NCBI RefSeq assembly: GCF_937863595.1
Contig: NZ_CALMGQ010000057.1
Coordinates: 90,735 to 154,734, forward strand
DNA from: an uncultured Cytophaga sp.
GTDB taxonomy: Bacteria; Bacteroidota; Bacteroidia; Cytophagales; Cytophagaceae
DNA: 64,000 nucleotides
Direction of reading: 5' to 3'
The notes beneath the pieces are model-generated. The model was not told the origin of the DNA. It worked only from the letters and a program-made list of their open reading frames with translations, and ran no database searches. Positions within the stretch are counted from its first letter, which is position 1, and each line of letters starts with the position of its first letter. Of this stretch, positions 52,628 through 62,483 are shown in pieces. Position numbers and translations under genes: made by a program.

Positions 52628-54646
52628 TTAGTGTGAAATAATTACAATTTCAACCCTTCTATTCCTTTTCCTATTTTCTTCTAAATCATTTGGAGCAATG
52701 GGTTTGCTTCCTCCAAATGATTTTGTTGTAATTCGTTTTGTATCAATCCCATGTGTTACAAAATAGGACTTTACGGTTTCAACGCGCGACTGAGATAATT
52801 CAATATTTAGTGTAGGATTTCCTTGGTTATCCGTATGTCCATCCAATTGAATTCTTACTGCAGGGTTCTCATTTAAAATTTCAACAATTCGATCTAATTC
52901 AGCAAAAGAAGATTCAATTAATATTGCCGTGCTTTGATTAAAAAAAACATTATTCAATGCAATTTTTTGCCCTGTTTCAATAGGCACAAGCAGTAAATCT
53001 ACTTGAATTTCCGTGTAAAATGAATTTGACTCCACTGTTATATTTTTATTTATCGAAAAATAACCTGACACAGTAGCTCTGTATGCATACGCATTTCCAC
53101 TAGGCAATACAATTTGATATTCCCCCGTAACAGCATTTGAATGTGCAACACCTTTGTTGCTGCCCGTTTCTAATAGATCGTAAAATATTTTCGCATCAAT
53201 TGGCAGCCCCGTTTTCGCATCCAACACCCTACCCTTAATCATTGTCACAGGTTCGGGCTTTAAAGATGGCGCTAATGAAACGGAATATATATCTGTTAGA
53301 TTTGTTTTATTTCGTAGTACGTAGGTATAAGCAATATCCCCTGAAGCGGGCATAGAAAAACTTAAGTCAGCATAGATTGAGTTTACATTAGGACCTAGAT
53401 TAATAGGTGTAGACCAATTTGTCCAGCTATTGTCTAAACGTTTTGTCATAAAAATATCATAGCCGCCATAACCTAAATGTCCCTCTGAAGCAAAGTACAT
53501 TGTCTTTCCATCTGAAGCCAAATACGGAGTTGCCTCGGATTGAAACGTATTTATTTGCTTTCCGATGTTTAAGGGTTTAGACCAGGAATTATTATCTTTG
53601 ATAAAGCTTACATATATATCTAGGCCACCCTTCGAATCTGGCATTTCAACACTCATCAACAATGTTTTGCCATCGGATGCTAAAAAATACGATACAAATT
53701 CATTGGCATTTTGAAACTCATCAATTTTCATGGCTCTAGGAACTTCCCAGCCCTTCAGCGTATAGTTAGACAAGGATACACCATCTCCTTTAGAACTTCC
53801 ATCAGCATTATAGGTATTTGCAATGACAAGTGTGTTCACATCTGAGGTGATTGAACTAACAAAATTATGTGCTGCGTTATTTAATGGCCGACCAATATTT
53901 TTTGCTTTTGCCCAAGTCCCTTCAGAAGATTTTGTTGAATACCAAATATCAGTTGTAGATGGGTCTTCTATATTATTTGGATCACCCAGGCGTGCAAAAT
54001 ATAAAATATTTCCATCTGAAGATATGATTGGATATGTTTCGAGTGCCGTAGTATTGATTGCATCGCTCAAGGGTTTAGAGTTACCAATAAGCATTACATC
54101 GGCACTTAAATGTATGGATAAATCAATCGGATCTTTTGTTGAAGCCACTGCAATTGCATCTATATAATTCCACTCTATAGATTCTTGATTAGATGCAGTA
54201 ATAATCATTGCGACAACAGGCGTAGTGGTTTTTTTTATCGGAATAGATAAAATGCGTGATTTTTCATTTATCGGTTTACTTTGTGCGCTATATACTTTTG
54301 AAATCTTACCCGAAGCTTCAATGATGGTTATAGTGGTAATCGAACCTGGATTATATGATTCAACTACAACGATTTGCTCAGCTAAAATTGGGTCACAAAA
54401 CGAGATCTTCAAAAATATTTTATCCGATTTATATCCTTGGCTATTTCCACCAACAACCCAAGCGTTTGGATTTAGCTGTGCACCAAAAGCAGGGTATACC
54501 TGCGGCACGCCTAGTGCATTGTCGGGACCATAAGATAAGCCTGTATGGGACTCATTTGTCCCTTCAATTCTGCAAGCCCACCGAACCTCTTGTTGGGCTT
54601 GAACAAAATGAGCAAATAGTAAAAAAGATAGCAAAAAAATTCTCAT
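52628..54646 (-). CDS. OmpA-family outer-membrane protein with PD40-like repeats
   Basis: A 672-residue protein with a signal peptide (MRIFLLSFLLFAHFVQA). Domains in order: a discoidin-like N-terminal region (about 20-165), PD40/WD40-like beta-propeller repeats (about 200-455; ADGNILYFAR- and SDGKTMYFAS-type blades), a carboxypeptidase-regulatory-like domain (about 465-550, IKGRVLDAKTGLPIDAK), and a C-terminal OmpA peptidoglycan-binding domain (IQLDGHTDNQGNPTLNIELS to RRVEIVI, about 600-670). This is a common Bacteroidota layout for envelope-anchored proteins, some linked to gliding and type IX secretion. The start is 11 bases from the purE stop, so it may be the last gene of a purK-purE transcript. 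Confidence 0.9.
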   Translation of the reverse strand: MRIFLLSFLLFAHFVQAQQEVRWACRIEGTNESHTGLSYGPDNALGVPQVYPAFGAQLNPNAWVVGGNSQGYKSDKIFLKISFCDPILAEQIVVVESYNPGSITTITIIEASGKISKVYSAQSKPINEKSRILSIPIKKTTTPVVAMIITASNQESIEWNYIDAIAVASTKDPIDLSIHLSADVMLIGNSKPLSDAINTTALETYPIISSDGNILYFARLGDPNNIEDPSTTDIWYSTKSSEGTWAKAKNIGRPLNNAAHNFVSSITSDVNTLVIANTYNADGSSKGDGVSLSNYTLKGWEVPRAMKIDEFQNANEFVSYFLASDGKTLLMSVEMPDSKGGLDIYVSFIKDNNSWSKPLNIGKQINTFQSEATPYLASDGKTMYFASEGHLGYGGYDIFMTKRLDNSWTNWSTPINLGPNVNSIYADLSFSMPASGDIAYTYVLRNKTNLTDIYSVSLAPSLKPEPVTMIKGRVLDAKTGLPIDAKIFYDLLETGSNKGVAHSNAVTGEYQIVLPSGNAYAYRATVSGYFSINKNITVESNSFYTEIQVDLLLVPIETGQKIALNNVFFNQSTAILIESSFAELDRIVEILNENPAVRIQLDGHTDNQGNPTLNIELSQSRVETVKSYFVTHGIDTKRITTKSFGGSKPIAPNDLEENRKRNRRVEIVIISH

Positions 54647-54656
54647 TGTTTCGTTT

Positions 54657-55172
54657 TTATTTGATCAATGATCTAAACCCATTTTTATCTATTGATGCTA
54701 CAGATTCTTCCACCTTTGTTTTCAATTCAATTTTATAAGCTTGTAATTTCTTTTGAATATTTTCGTCAAATGCCCCAATAATTTGTGCTGCAATAATCCC
54801 TGCGTTTGCGGCTCCATCAAGAGCTACAGTAGCAACAGGTACGCCAGAAGGCATTTGTAAAATAGATAAAACAGAATCCCATCCATCTATGGAATTAGAG
54901 GATTTTACTGGTACTCCAATAACAGGTAATGTTGTTAATGCCGCAACCATGCCGGGCAAATGAGCTGCGCCGCCCGCGCCTGCAATGATACATTTCAACC
55001 CTTTAGCAACAGCTGATTGTCCATATTCAACCATACGTTCTGGCGTTCTATGTGCAGAAACGATGGTGAGTTCAAATGCGATTCCAAATTTTTCTAAGAT
55101 ATCAGCAGCGGCAGACATTATTTTCAAGTCTGATTGGCTACCCATTATGATTCCTACTAACGGCTTGCTCAT
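54657..55172 (-). CDS. purE: N5-carboxyaminoimidazole ribonucleotide mutase
   Basis: A 171-residue class I PurE that moves the carboxylate of N5-CAIR to make CAIR in purine synthesis. It shows GIIMGSQSDLKIM (about 8-20), SAHRTPERM (about 40-48) and GAGGAAHLPGMVAALT (about 66-81). It overlaps purK by 4 bases (ATGA), so the two are translationally coupled. The presence of PurK confirms the N5-CAIR route. Confidence 0.97.
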   Translation of the reverse strand: MSKPLVGIIMGSQSDLKIMSAAADILEKFGIAFELTIVSAHRTPERMVEYGQSAVAKGLKCIIAGAGGAAHLPGMVAALTTLPVIGVPVKSSNSIDGWDSVLSILQMPSGVPVATVALDGAANAGIIAAQIIGAFDENIQKKLQAYKIELKTKVEESVASIDKNGFRSLIK

Positions 55173-56308
55173 GCTATAATTTTTATAAGTTCTTTTACTT
55201 GTTCTGATTTCTTTTTTAACCCATCAATAGATTGGTCTAAAATTGTAACATGTCCCATTTTACGAAATGGTTTTGTTATTTTTTTTCCGTACAAATGTGG
55301 GAATACCCCCTCAATGTTTAATGCATCTTCGAGGCCATCAAATATTGCTTCGCCAACATATCCTGGCTCACCTAATAAATTAACCATTGCTGCAGGGCAG
55401 TGTTGGTAAGTAGAACCTAATGGCATATTTAAAATAGCTCTCAAATGCTGCTCGTATTGCGATGTGTAATTTGCTTGTATGGTTTGATGCCCACTATTAT
55501 GTGGACGAGGAGCAATTTCATTTACTAAAATTTCACCCTCTTTTGTTAAAAACATTTCTACTGCAAGTATTCCCACTAGCCCAATTTCATTGATTACAGT
55601 ACGTGCAATTTTTTCAGCTTTTTTATGTAAGTCCTCTGAAATTTCTGCTGGAGAAAATAAAAATTCAACCAAATTTTGAACCGGATGAAATACCATTTCA
55701 ACTGTTGGGAAGGTGGTAATTTCTCCGTCCGAATTACGTGCTACAATTACACTCAATTCTTTTTCAAAATCAATTTTCTTTTCTAATATACCCGGCTTAT
55801 CAAAGCCTTTTGAAATATCATCTTTGGTATTTATTACTTGAACCCCTTTACCATCATAGCCTTCTTTGCCCAACTTATGTACAGCAGGAAGGAAGTCTAA
55901 ATGGTTTTGGATGTCTTCTTTTGTGTTCGTTAATACAAACGGAGCTGTTGGTATATTGTGATTTAAATAAAATTCTTTTTGAAGTCTTTTATCTTGAATC
56001 ATTTCTATGACTTCTGGTTGGGGAAATACTTTTGTTCCACCCTCTTGAAGTTTTTTTAATGCTTCAACATTTACATTTTCAATTTCGATGGTAATCAAAT
56101 CCATATCTTTACCAAATTGGTAAACCGTGTCGTAATCAGTTAATGAACCTTGCGCAAAACTAGCACCCCATTTTTTACAAGGAGCATCGGCATCTGGATC
56201 TAAGACGTGAATTTCAAGATTATAATCTACAGCAGCTTGCAATAACATTCGACCTAGCTGACCGCCACCAAGCATGCCTATTTTGTAATCTGAATAAAAG
56301 TGTTCCAT
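55169..56308 (-). CDS. purK: 5-(Carboxyamino)imidazole ribonucleotide synthase
   Basis: A 379-residue ATP-grasp enzyme that carboxylates AIR with bicarbonate and ATP. It shows the nucleotide-binding start KIGMLGGGQLGRMLLQAA (about 9-26), the ATP-grasp motifs HKLGKEGYDGKGVQVI and ILAVEMFLTKEGEILVNEIA, and the signature PRPHNSGHQTIQA. The length is normal. Upstream, at about 56,346-56,382, lies a short tandem run of AGTTTAAAGTGTAA. Confidence 0.97.
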   Translation of the reverse strand: MEHFYSDYKIGMLGGGQLGRMLLQAAVDYNLEIHVLDPDADAPCKKWGASFAQGSLTDYDTVYQFGKDMDLITIEIENVNVEALKKLQEGGTKVFPQPEVIEMIQDKRLQKEFYLNHNIPTAPFVLTNTKEDIQNHLDFLPAVHKLGKEGYDGKGVQVINTKDDISKGFDKPGILEKKIDFEKELSVIVARNSDGEITTFPTVEMVFHPVQNLVEFLFSPAEISEDLHKKAEKIARTVINEIGLVGILAVEMFLTKEGEILVNEIAPRPHNSGHQTIQANYTSQYEQHLRAILNMPLGSTYQHCPAAMVNLLGEPGYVGEAIFDGLEDALNIEGVFPHLYGKKITKPFRKMGHVTILDQSIDGLKKKSEQVKELIKIIA

Positions 56309-56345
56309 TTATTTCATTAAATAATAACGGCAAAGATACGGAAGT

Positions 56346-56382
56346 AATAAGTTTAAAGTGTAAAGTTTAAAGTGTAAAGTAG
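56346..56382. repeat. Short tandem repeat upstream of purK
   Basis: Two to three units of AGTTTAAAGTGTAA-like sequence, in the gap 56,309-56,630. The only other feature in that gap is the porin terminator. Confidence 0.6.
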
Positions 56383-56530
56383 TAAAAATGTGTAATTATT
56401 GAGGTGAAATAAAAAATGAAATAAATTATGCCTTTTCCCAACCCAATGCAATGGAGCCAAATTATGGTACTAAATATAATGTTTAGTTGTCTAGTTCGTA
56501 GAAACTAGCCACTGATAACTGCATAAAAAC

Positions 56531-56570
56531 AAGAAACCCAGCACCGAGGGTATTGGTGACTGGGTTTCTT
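56531..56570 (-). terminator. Terminator of the porin gene
   Basis: AAGAAACCCAG pairs with CTGGGTTTCTT with an interrupted inner stem (CC/GG), about 60 bases past the porin stop. Confidence 0.8.
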
Positions 56571-56630
56571 TACTAACCAGATTAAAAAATTAACCGTAAT
56601 CTTAAATATTGTTCGTTTTTGTATTTCTAA

Positions 56631-57842
56631 TTAGAATGCATAGATAGCGGCCATTCCTATTGTTGGTTGTAAGTTGGTCGTTTTTGCTTTGCTAGGATCG
56701 CCAGGATTACTCGTAAACCCCTTAGCAGTACCGCCAGCATTATCATTAACTTTTGCTACATCAATTCTGAATTCAGGCTTCAAGTTAAAGTGCCCGTCCA
56801 TAAATTTTAAATCTCCTGTTAACGTAAATTCGCTTACTTCGCAACCTTGACCAAATGTGCTTGAGATATATCTAAGACCATCTTTGTCAATAAAATGCTC
56901 TGCACGTAAACCTAATCCAAAGAAATCAGAGAATCGGTAATCTGCATACAATGCCGCGCCGCCCCATGAGCCTTTAGAATATCCATCTGCTTCGGCTGCA
57001 TTTAATTTTAAGTTATTACCAAAACCATATGCTGCATTTAAACCCAATTTAAAGGCATCTGTTAGTTGATATGTAGTTGTTAAATCGAATAAGTGTGAAA
57101 CTGTTTTAGCAGTTGTTGCAATTTTAGCTCCTGGTGTACCCAATGTTGGAAATGAATATCCGTTTCTTTCATCACCACCGATGTAGTTTACATAAATATT
57201 AAACCCGTCTGTTGGTGCAACATATATTTGAGCGATTGCGGACTTCGTGCCGTTAAAATCAAACATTTCATCCCATCCATTCACTACCCCTGCCATTATA
57301 CCAAAAGTTTCAGTGATTGCATAGGAAGCCTTAGCACCAGTATGGTAGAATGGACCGTTACCAAATAGGTAAGAAAGTGAATAATTGTAATTAAGTGGAG
57401 CGTCAATCAATTCATAGCCAATATGCGTACCAAATTGGCCAATTGTTACATTTAGTTTTTTTGTAAACATGTAAGACATATAAGCCTGCTTAATCATCAA
57501 GTCATTTCCGCCAGCAACGTTACCAAAATTACCCAATATGGAGTTTGGTCCATAAGTAAGATCTACTACTACTTCTGATTTTTCTGTTGTGTAGGCAAAT
57601 TTTGTTTGCGCAAGCCCTAAAGAGAATTGATTGTTTTTGATATCGAAAATTCTACCTGGGTTTTCAGAAAATGTAAGACCTGGATCTACAGAAGGATTGT
57701 TTAAGTTATATTGATAATAAACATCTACATAACCAGAAACGGTCAATTTTCCAGATTTTGTAGAATCTTCATTAATTCCTGCTTGAGAGGTAAACGCTGA
57801 GAACAGTAAAGATGCCAGCGTAACGAGTGCAAATTTTTTCAT
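56631..57842 (-). CDS. Outer-membrane beta-barrel porin (BBP2-like)
   Basis: A 403-residue protein from the Met at 57,842 (MKKFALVTLASLLFSAFTSQ, then AGINED), a clear signal peptide. The frame is open 16 codons further up, but that would precede the signal. The mature part is an amphipathic beta-strand barrel: VSGYVDVYYQYNLNNPS, then strands such as GLAQTKFAYTTEKSEVVVDL and the C-terminal PTIGMAAIYAF ending in Phe. This fits the BBP2/putative-porin family of Bacteroidota, usually outer-membrane channels of unknown solute. A single-gene unit with its own terminator. Confidence 0.82.
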   Translation of the reverse strand: MKKFALVTLASLLFSAFTSQAGINEDSTKSGKLTVSGYVDVYYQYNLNNPSVDPGLTFSENPGRIFDIKNNQFSLGLAQTKFAYTTEKSEVVVDLTYGPNSILGNFGNVAGGNDLMIKQAYMSYMFTKKLNVTIGQFGTHIGYELIDAPLNYNYSLSYLFGNGPFYHTGAKASYAITETFGIMAGVVNGWDEMFDFNGTKSAIAQIYVAPTDGFNIYVNYIGGDERNGYSFPTLGTPGAKIATTAKTVSHLFDLTTTYQLTDAFKLGLNAAYGFGNNLKLNAAEADGYSKGSWGGAALYADYRFSDFFGLGLRAEHFIDKDGLRYISSTFGQGCEVSEFTLTGDLKFMDGHFNLKPEFRIDVAKVNDNAGGTAKGFTSNPGDPSKAKTTNLQPTIGMAAIYAF

Positions 57843-58351
57843 AACATTAATTCGTTTAGTTGGTAATAAATTGATAAAAGGGTTGGTCAATATATGGGTG
57901 ATATTTTATACCGGGTTAGAATATTCATATCGTCCATGATGTAAACATAGGGTAAAATACCATTCCTACCAAATATCACTTCTTACTAAAATCTTAAAAT
58001 AGTGTACTATTTTGTCATAAAGAGTACTTAATATTAGAATAATACAATGATTTAATAATTAAACAAAAAAATCAAAATTACTACAAAATTAGAATAATAC
58101 AATTACTACTATTTATGAAAACCCCCTTAACTTCATAAAAATTGCTATTCTAAGGAAATCTACGTGTTTTCACGTATTGATAGTTAAAATTTAACCTTAT
58201 ATTATTCATATTTGTACCAATAAATTAAAAATAAGTTAAAATTTAATCTATATTTTTAAAATAAAGTAAATTTTTTTAATTTTCAGGGTAAATTTTAACC
58301 CAACAAATTCAATTATTTACTTTTTTATATTAAAATATAAAATTTAGGCAT
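57843..58351. other. Intergenic region upstream of the porin gene
   Basis: About 500 bases, extremely A/T-rich, lying between the porin start and the gpmI terminator. It must hold the porin promoter. I see no gene or strong structure in it. Confidence 0.45.
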
Positions 58352-58402
58352 AAAAAAGTCCCGTCCAATCCGATAATAATCGGATTAGGCCGGGACTTTT
58401 TA
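58352..58402 (-). terminator. Terminator of gpmI
   Basis: AAAAAGTCCCG and CCAATCCGAT pair with ATCGGATT, GG and CGGGACTTTTT around AATA, leaving one small bulge. It begins 29 bases past the stop. Confidence 0.88.
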
Positions 58403-58430
58403 AACGAAATAAAAAAGGATTATGCTTTTC

Positions 58431-59951
58431 TTATAAAAGAGATTCTCCTGTCATTTCTTTAGGTTTTGCAACACCCATTAATTCAAGAATTGTAGGGGCC
58501 AAATCGCCTAGTTTACCATTCTTTAGGGGTTTAGTATGCGTCTTGTCTATTAAAATACACGGTACAAGGTTTGTTGTATGAGCTGTATTTGGGGTTCCAT
58601 CTTCATTAATCATGAAATCTGCATTGCCGTGATCTGCAATAACAATTGCTGTATACCCATTTTCCAATGCTGTAGTAACAACAGCTTCTGTACATCCATC
58701 AACAACTTCACATGCTTTGACTGCAGCTTCAAAAACGCCTGTATGCCCTACCATATCTGGGTTTGCAAAGTTTAAGACTACAAAATCAGGGTCTTTAGAA
58801 ATTAATTCAGCAACGATTTTTTCTTTTATCTCATTAGCACTCATTTCTGGAGCCAAATCATATGTAGCAACTTTTGGTGAGGCAGCCATCAATCTCTTCT
58901 CTCCATTAAATGGCTGTTCTCTGCCTCCTGAAAAGAAGAATGTTACGTGAGGGTATTTCTCGGTTTCTGCAATACGGATCTGTTTTTTGCCAGCAGCTTC
59001 CAACACTTCACCCAGCGTATTACTTAAATTGTCTTTATCGAAAATGACTTTAACTCCTTTAAATGTATCGTCATAATTCGTCATCGTTACATAGTATAGA
59101 TCTTGTTTGAACATATTTTGTTCATGAAAATCTTTTTGTGTCAATGCTACTGTTATCTCGCGACCGCGGTCTGTTCTAAAGTTGAAACAAATAACAACAT
59201 CTCCTTGCTCAATTTTAGCAATGGGCTGGTCTGCAGAATCAACAATTACAACGGGTTTAATAAATTCATCCGTTACGCCTTCATTATATGAATTCTGAAT
59301 CGCTTTAAGAGCGTCTGTTGCATGAGCACCTTCGCCATGAACCATCACATCATAGGCCAACTTAACGCGTTCCCAACGATTATCTCTATCCATAGCAAAA
59401 TAACGCCCAACAATAGAAGCGATTTTACCTGTCGTTTTAGCCATTGATGCTTCTAGTTCTTGAACAAATCCCAAACCACTTTTGGGGTCACAATCTCTTC
59501 CGTCTGTAAAGGCATGTACAAACACATCTTTCAAACCATATTGATGCGCGATTGTACAAAGTCCTTTTACATGGTTCACATGTGAATGCACGCCACCATC
59601 TGAAACCAAACCAATAAAATGTACTTTCTTGTTATTTGATTTTGCGTAATTAAATGCGTCTTTAATAGCTGGCTCATCTGCTAAGGTATTGTTTTCAACC
59701 GCAAGGTTTATTTTAACCAAATCTTGATATACAATACGACCGGCGCCAATATTCATGTGGCCAACTTCCGAGTTTCCCATTTGCCCAACTGGCAAACCAA
59801 CTGCAAGACCAGAAGCTTCTAACTTACTGTGCGGGTATTTTAAAAATAACGAATCAACAAAGGGAGTTTTAGCTGCAGCGATTGCCGAAACTTTGGGATT
59901 GGTGCCTAAACCCCAACCATCTAGTATCATTAAAATTACTTTTTTATTCAT
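58431..59951 (-). CDS. gpmI: 2,3-Bisphosphoglycerate-independent phosphoglycerate mutase
   Basis: A 506-residue manganese-dependent mutase of glycolysis. The alkaline-phosphatase-like fold has metal site ILDGWGLG near the start (Asp at about 10), the phospho-acceptor Ser in MGNSEVGHMNIGAG (about 59-73), the phosphatase-inserted domain (TDGRDCDPKSG, HSHVNHVKG), and C-terminal metal ligands NPDMVGHTG and IADHGNAD. The length is standard. A single-gene unit. Confidence 0.97.
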   Translation of the reverse strand: MNKKVILMILDGWGLGTNPKVSAIAAAKTPFVDSLFLKYPHSKLEASGLAVGLPVGQMGNSEVGHMNIGAGRIVYQDLVKINLAVENNTLADEPAIKDAFNYAKSNNKKVHFIGLVSDGGVHSHVNHVKGLCTIAHQYGLKDVFVHAFTDGRDCDPKSGLGFVQELEASMAKTTGKIASIVGRYFAMDRDNRWERVKLAYDVMVHGEGAHATDALKAIQNSYNEGVTDEFIKPVVIVDSADQPIAKIEQGDVVICFNFRTDRGREITVALTQKDFHEQNMFKQDLYYVTMTNYDDTFKGVKVIFDKDNLSNTLGEVLEAAGKKQIRIAETEKYPHVTFFFSGGREQPFNGEKRLMAASPKVATYDLAPEMSANEIKEKIVAELISKDPDFVVLNFANPDMVGHTGVFEAAVKACEVVDGCTEAVVTTALENGYTAIVIADHGNADFMINEDGTPNTAHTTNLVPCILIDKTHTKPLKNGKLGDLAPTILELMGVAKPKEMTGESLL

Positions 59952-60221
59952 TGTACTTATTTTCTTATATGCTTCGATTAATATTTCTAAAATTATGAAT
60001 AAATTCTCTGAGAATAGGCGAATTGCTTTTAAACTTTACATAACGAATCAACTTTAGGGACGTATTCAGAAGAAATGAATCGATTTATGAATATCCAAGT
60101 AAATCCATTCATAGTGCCTAATAAATTTTATATGCCTATAAATATGTGTGTTATGAATTCTATAAGAACGATTGCAAATGAAAACAAAGTCTGGCATTAT
60201 TTTAGCTACATCTTTTATAAT

Positions 60222-60650
60222 ATGAATAAACACTTGTCTATCCGTTTTTTGTTTGTCGCAGCAGTTTCAACATTGCTTGGCACTTTCAACGATGTTCAAG
60301 CACAGACAAATTCATCTGTTCCTGAAATTATTGAGAGCATACGTATTTCCGTTAAGTCTTCCGATTCAAAAGATTTAACAAACTATATGGGGAATATGGT
60401 TGAAATTCAGCTTCCAGATCAGGACCGAAATAATTATAGCAAAACTCAAGCAGAATTTGTGATGCGGGATTTCATGAAAAAATACCCGCCAACAAATTTC
60501 ACATACATACACAAAGTGCTTGATAAAGAAGATTTTAAATTCACCATTGGGGAATATGTTACGGCAACGGGTTCTATGCGAGTAACAATGGTTTTAAAGC
60601 CTGTAAATGGAAAATTCTTAATTGATTCAATTATAATAGAGCGTAAGTAA
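60222..60650 (+). CDS. Secreted DUF4783-like protein
   Basis: A 142-residue protein from the Met at 60,222 (MNKHLSIRFLFVAAVSTLLG, then TFNDVQAQ), a good signal peptide. The open frame starts 49 codons earlier but that part lacks coding character. The mature domain (VPEIIESIRISVKSSDSKDL; MVEIQLPD; AEFVMRDFMKKYPPTNFTYI) fits DUF4783, an NTF2-like small domain that in Bacteroidota often stands beside nadC, as here. The function is unknown. Confidence 0.8.
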   Translation: MNKHLSIRFLFVAAVSTLLGTFNDVQAQTNSSVPEIIESIRISVKSSDSKDLTNYMGNMVEIQLPDQDRNNYSKTQAEFVMRDFMKKYPPTNFTYIHKVLDKEDFKFTIGEYVTATGSMRVTMVLKPVNGKFLIDSIIIERK

Positions 60651-60685
60651 TTTCATGTAGTTTAGTTTATATAGTATATTTTCGC

Positions 60686-60715
60686 AAAAAATCCCGCCAA
60701 TAGGTGGGATTTTTT
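60686..60715 (+). terminator. Terminator after the DUF4783-like gene
   Basis: AAAAAATCCC-CC pairs with GG-GGGATTTTT around AATA, 36 bases past the stop. It separates this gene from nadC despite the conserved neighbourhood. Confidence 0.85.
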
Positions 60716-60782
60716 GTTTCACTACTTTTAAAAGAATACCGTTCTGTATTTCTTTTCCTGTTTAAAAACTTAATTTTGCAGT

Positions 60783-61640
60783 ATGCATTATACTTATTTA
60801 ACCCCAGAACGCATAGATTCTTTTATCGATGCAGCATTATTTGAAGATGTTGGCGATGGAGACCATACTTCTCTTGCATCCATTCCCCAAGGAAAAATGG
60901 GTAAAGCTCAATTGATCCTTAAAGATTCGGGGATACTCGCAGGAATAAATCTTGCAAAAAAAATATTCGAACGCGTAGACCCCGCACTCGAACTTGACAT
61001 TCGCATGCAGGATGGAGATCCATTTACGTTTGGTCAAATAGCCTTAACAGTATCTGGCTCTGTACATTCCATATTGGTTTCTGAAAGATTGGTTTTAAAT
61101 ACGATGCAACGTATGAGTGGAATCGCTTCCTACACGCATTCATTACAATCTATTATAAACCATACAAAAGCAAAGGTATTAGATACTCGAAAAACTACAC
61201 CCAACTTTAGAATGCTTGAAAAATGGGCGGTATTAATTGGTGGTGGAGTAAATCATCGTTATGGACTTTTTGATATGATTTTGTTAAAAGACAATCATGT
61301 TGATTACTCAGGTGGTGTAGCCAATGCATTAAAAAATTGCAAAGACTATATAAACCGAACGCATAAAGACCTTAAAATTGAAATCGAAACGAGAAATATA
61401 CAGGAGGTTAAAGAAGCGCTTGCCGAAGGTGGTGCTTTCCGTATCATGCTTGACAACATGAGCCCAACACTTATGAAAGAGGCTGTTGGCATCATTGGTA
61501 CCAAGGCTGAAATTGAAGCTTCGGGTGGCATTAATGAAAAAACAATTGTTGCTGTAGCAGAATCTGGTGTTGATTTTATTTCTATCGGTTCATTGAGTCA
61601 CAGCTATAGCAGTAAAGATATGAGCCTAAAAGCGCTATAA
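60783..61640 (+). CDS. nadC: Nicotinate-nucleotide pyrophosphorylase (carboxylating)
   Basis: A 285-residue quinolinate phosphoribosyltransferase of NAD synthesis. Signatures are DVGDGDHTSLAS (about 21-32), SERLVLNTMQRMSGIAS (about 100-116), LDTRKTTPNFRMLEKWAV (about 133-150) with the catalytic basic residues, GGGVNHRYGLFDMILLKDNH, and the C-terminal EASGGINEKTI and VDFISIGSLSHS. The length is normal. Confidence 0.97.
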   Translation: MHYTYLTPERIDSFIDAALFEDVGDGDHTSLASIPQGKMGKAQLILKDSGILAGINLAKKIFERVDPALELDIRMQDGDPFTFGQIALTVSGSVHSILVSERLVLNTMQRMSGIASYTHSLQSIINHTKAKVLDTRKTTPNFRMLEKWAVLIGGGVNHRYGLFDMILLKDNHVDYSGGVANALKNCKDYINRTHKDLKIEIETRNIQEVKEALAEGGAFRIMLDNMSPTLMKEAVGIIGTKAEIEASGGINEKTIVAVAESGVDFISIGSLSHSYSSKDMSLKAL

Positions 61641-61748
61641 TTACATATCAGCTTTTTTACTAAAGCGATTCACAAAGGATAATTTTGCGTAACTTGCACT
61701 GAAATTAAGCATTCACTATTCTTTCAAATTTATAATTAGAACTTATTC

Positions 61749-62231
61749 ATGATTGTTAAAACAAAAAAATACCAGCTTTTGCCTAAAGATTTTATTAAAG
61801 CAGGCTTATGGACTATCGCAAAAGAGCAATGGTGGTATATCGCTTTTCCATTTGTATTTGGCTGTATCGCTTTTATATTGCCAGAAGATAAATGGTGGTT
61901 TATTATTCCAGCAATTCTAGCTCCCATTTTATACGCCTTGTTTTGGTACATCCAATTTTATGGCGCCACTAAAATGGAGCAAGGGAAAATGATGTTTGAA
62001 AAAATGAGCTATGAAATTGATAGCAGACAATTGTTGATCAAACTAAATGAAAGACAAGGTAGCCCAGTTAAATGGGATATGTTCAAAAAAGTATACAAAA
62101 GAAAAAATGACTTTTTATTTATAATGGGCAGAGGCCAATTTCTACTTTTACCTTATAAAATATTTACTTCTGATAATGATTTACGCTTTTTAGATACCAT
62201 TCTTAATAGAAAAGAATTGTTGCAAAAATAG
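61749..62231 (+). CDS. YcxB-like membrane protein
   Basis: A 160-residue protein with two hydrophobic helices (about 28-45: WYIAFPFVFGCIAFILP, and 50-72: WWFIIPAILAPILYALFWYI). A soluble C-terminal domain follows with the YcxB-type pattern VKWDMFKKVYKRKNDFLFIM and FLLLPYKIF. This family occurs near nadC in Bacteroidota. No function is known. It ends 39 bases before a terminator. Confidence 0.72.
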   Translation: MIVKTKKYQLLPKDFIKAGLWTIAKEQWWYIAFPFVFGCIAFILPEDKWWFIIPAILAPILYALFWYIQFYGATKMEQGKMMFEKMSYEIDSRQLLIKLNERQGSPVKWDMFKKVYKRKNDFLFIMGRGQFLLLPYKIFTSDNDLRFLDTILNRKELLQK

Positions 62232-62270
62232 TTGCCAGTCGCTAGGTACAGGTTTCTAGACAATAAAATA

Positions 62271-62316
62271 AAAAAGGCCCTTTTGAATTTATCCAATTCA
62301 AAAGGGCTCTTTTTTG
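62271..62316 (+). terminator. Terminator after the YcxB-like gene
   Basis: AAAAAAGG-CCTTTTGAATT pairs with AATTCAAAAGGG-TCTTTTTT around TATCC. Confidence 0.88.
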
Positions 62317-62423
62317 TCAAATACTTAAACCACTTTTTATTCATTAAAAGTGGGGCTTTAATTCAAATAGCTTTGTTACGATAGACGTAGCAATCTGTTT
62401 TTTTTCAATACCCTGATAACCAA

Positions 62424-62458
62424 AAACGCCTTAATAAAATTTATTCACTAAGGCGTTT
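62424..62458 (-). terminator. Terminator of the Ig-repeat secreted protein gene
   Basis: AAACGCCTTA pairs with TAAGGCGTTT across a 15-base loop, 25 bases past the stop. It is A/T-flanked on both sides. Confidence 0.75.
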
Positions 62459-62483
62459 AACTTAAACTCGCTTTGCGGAACTT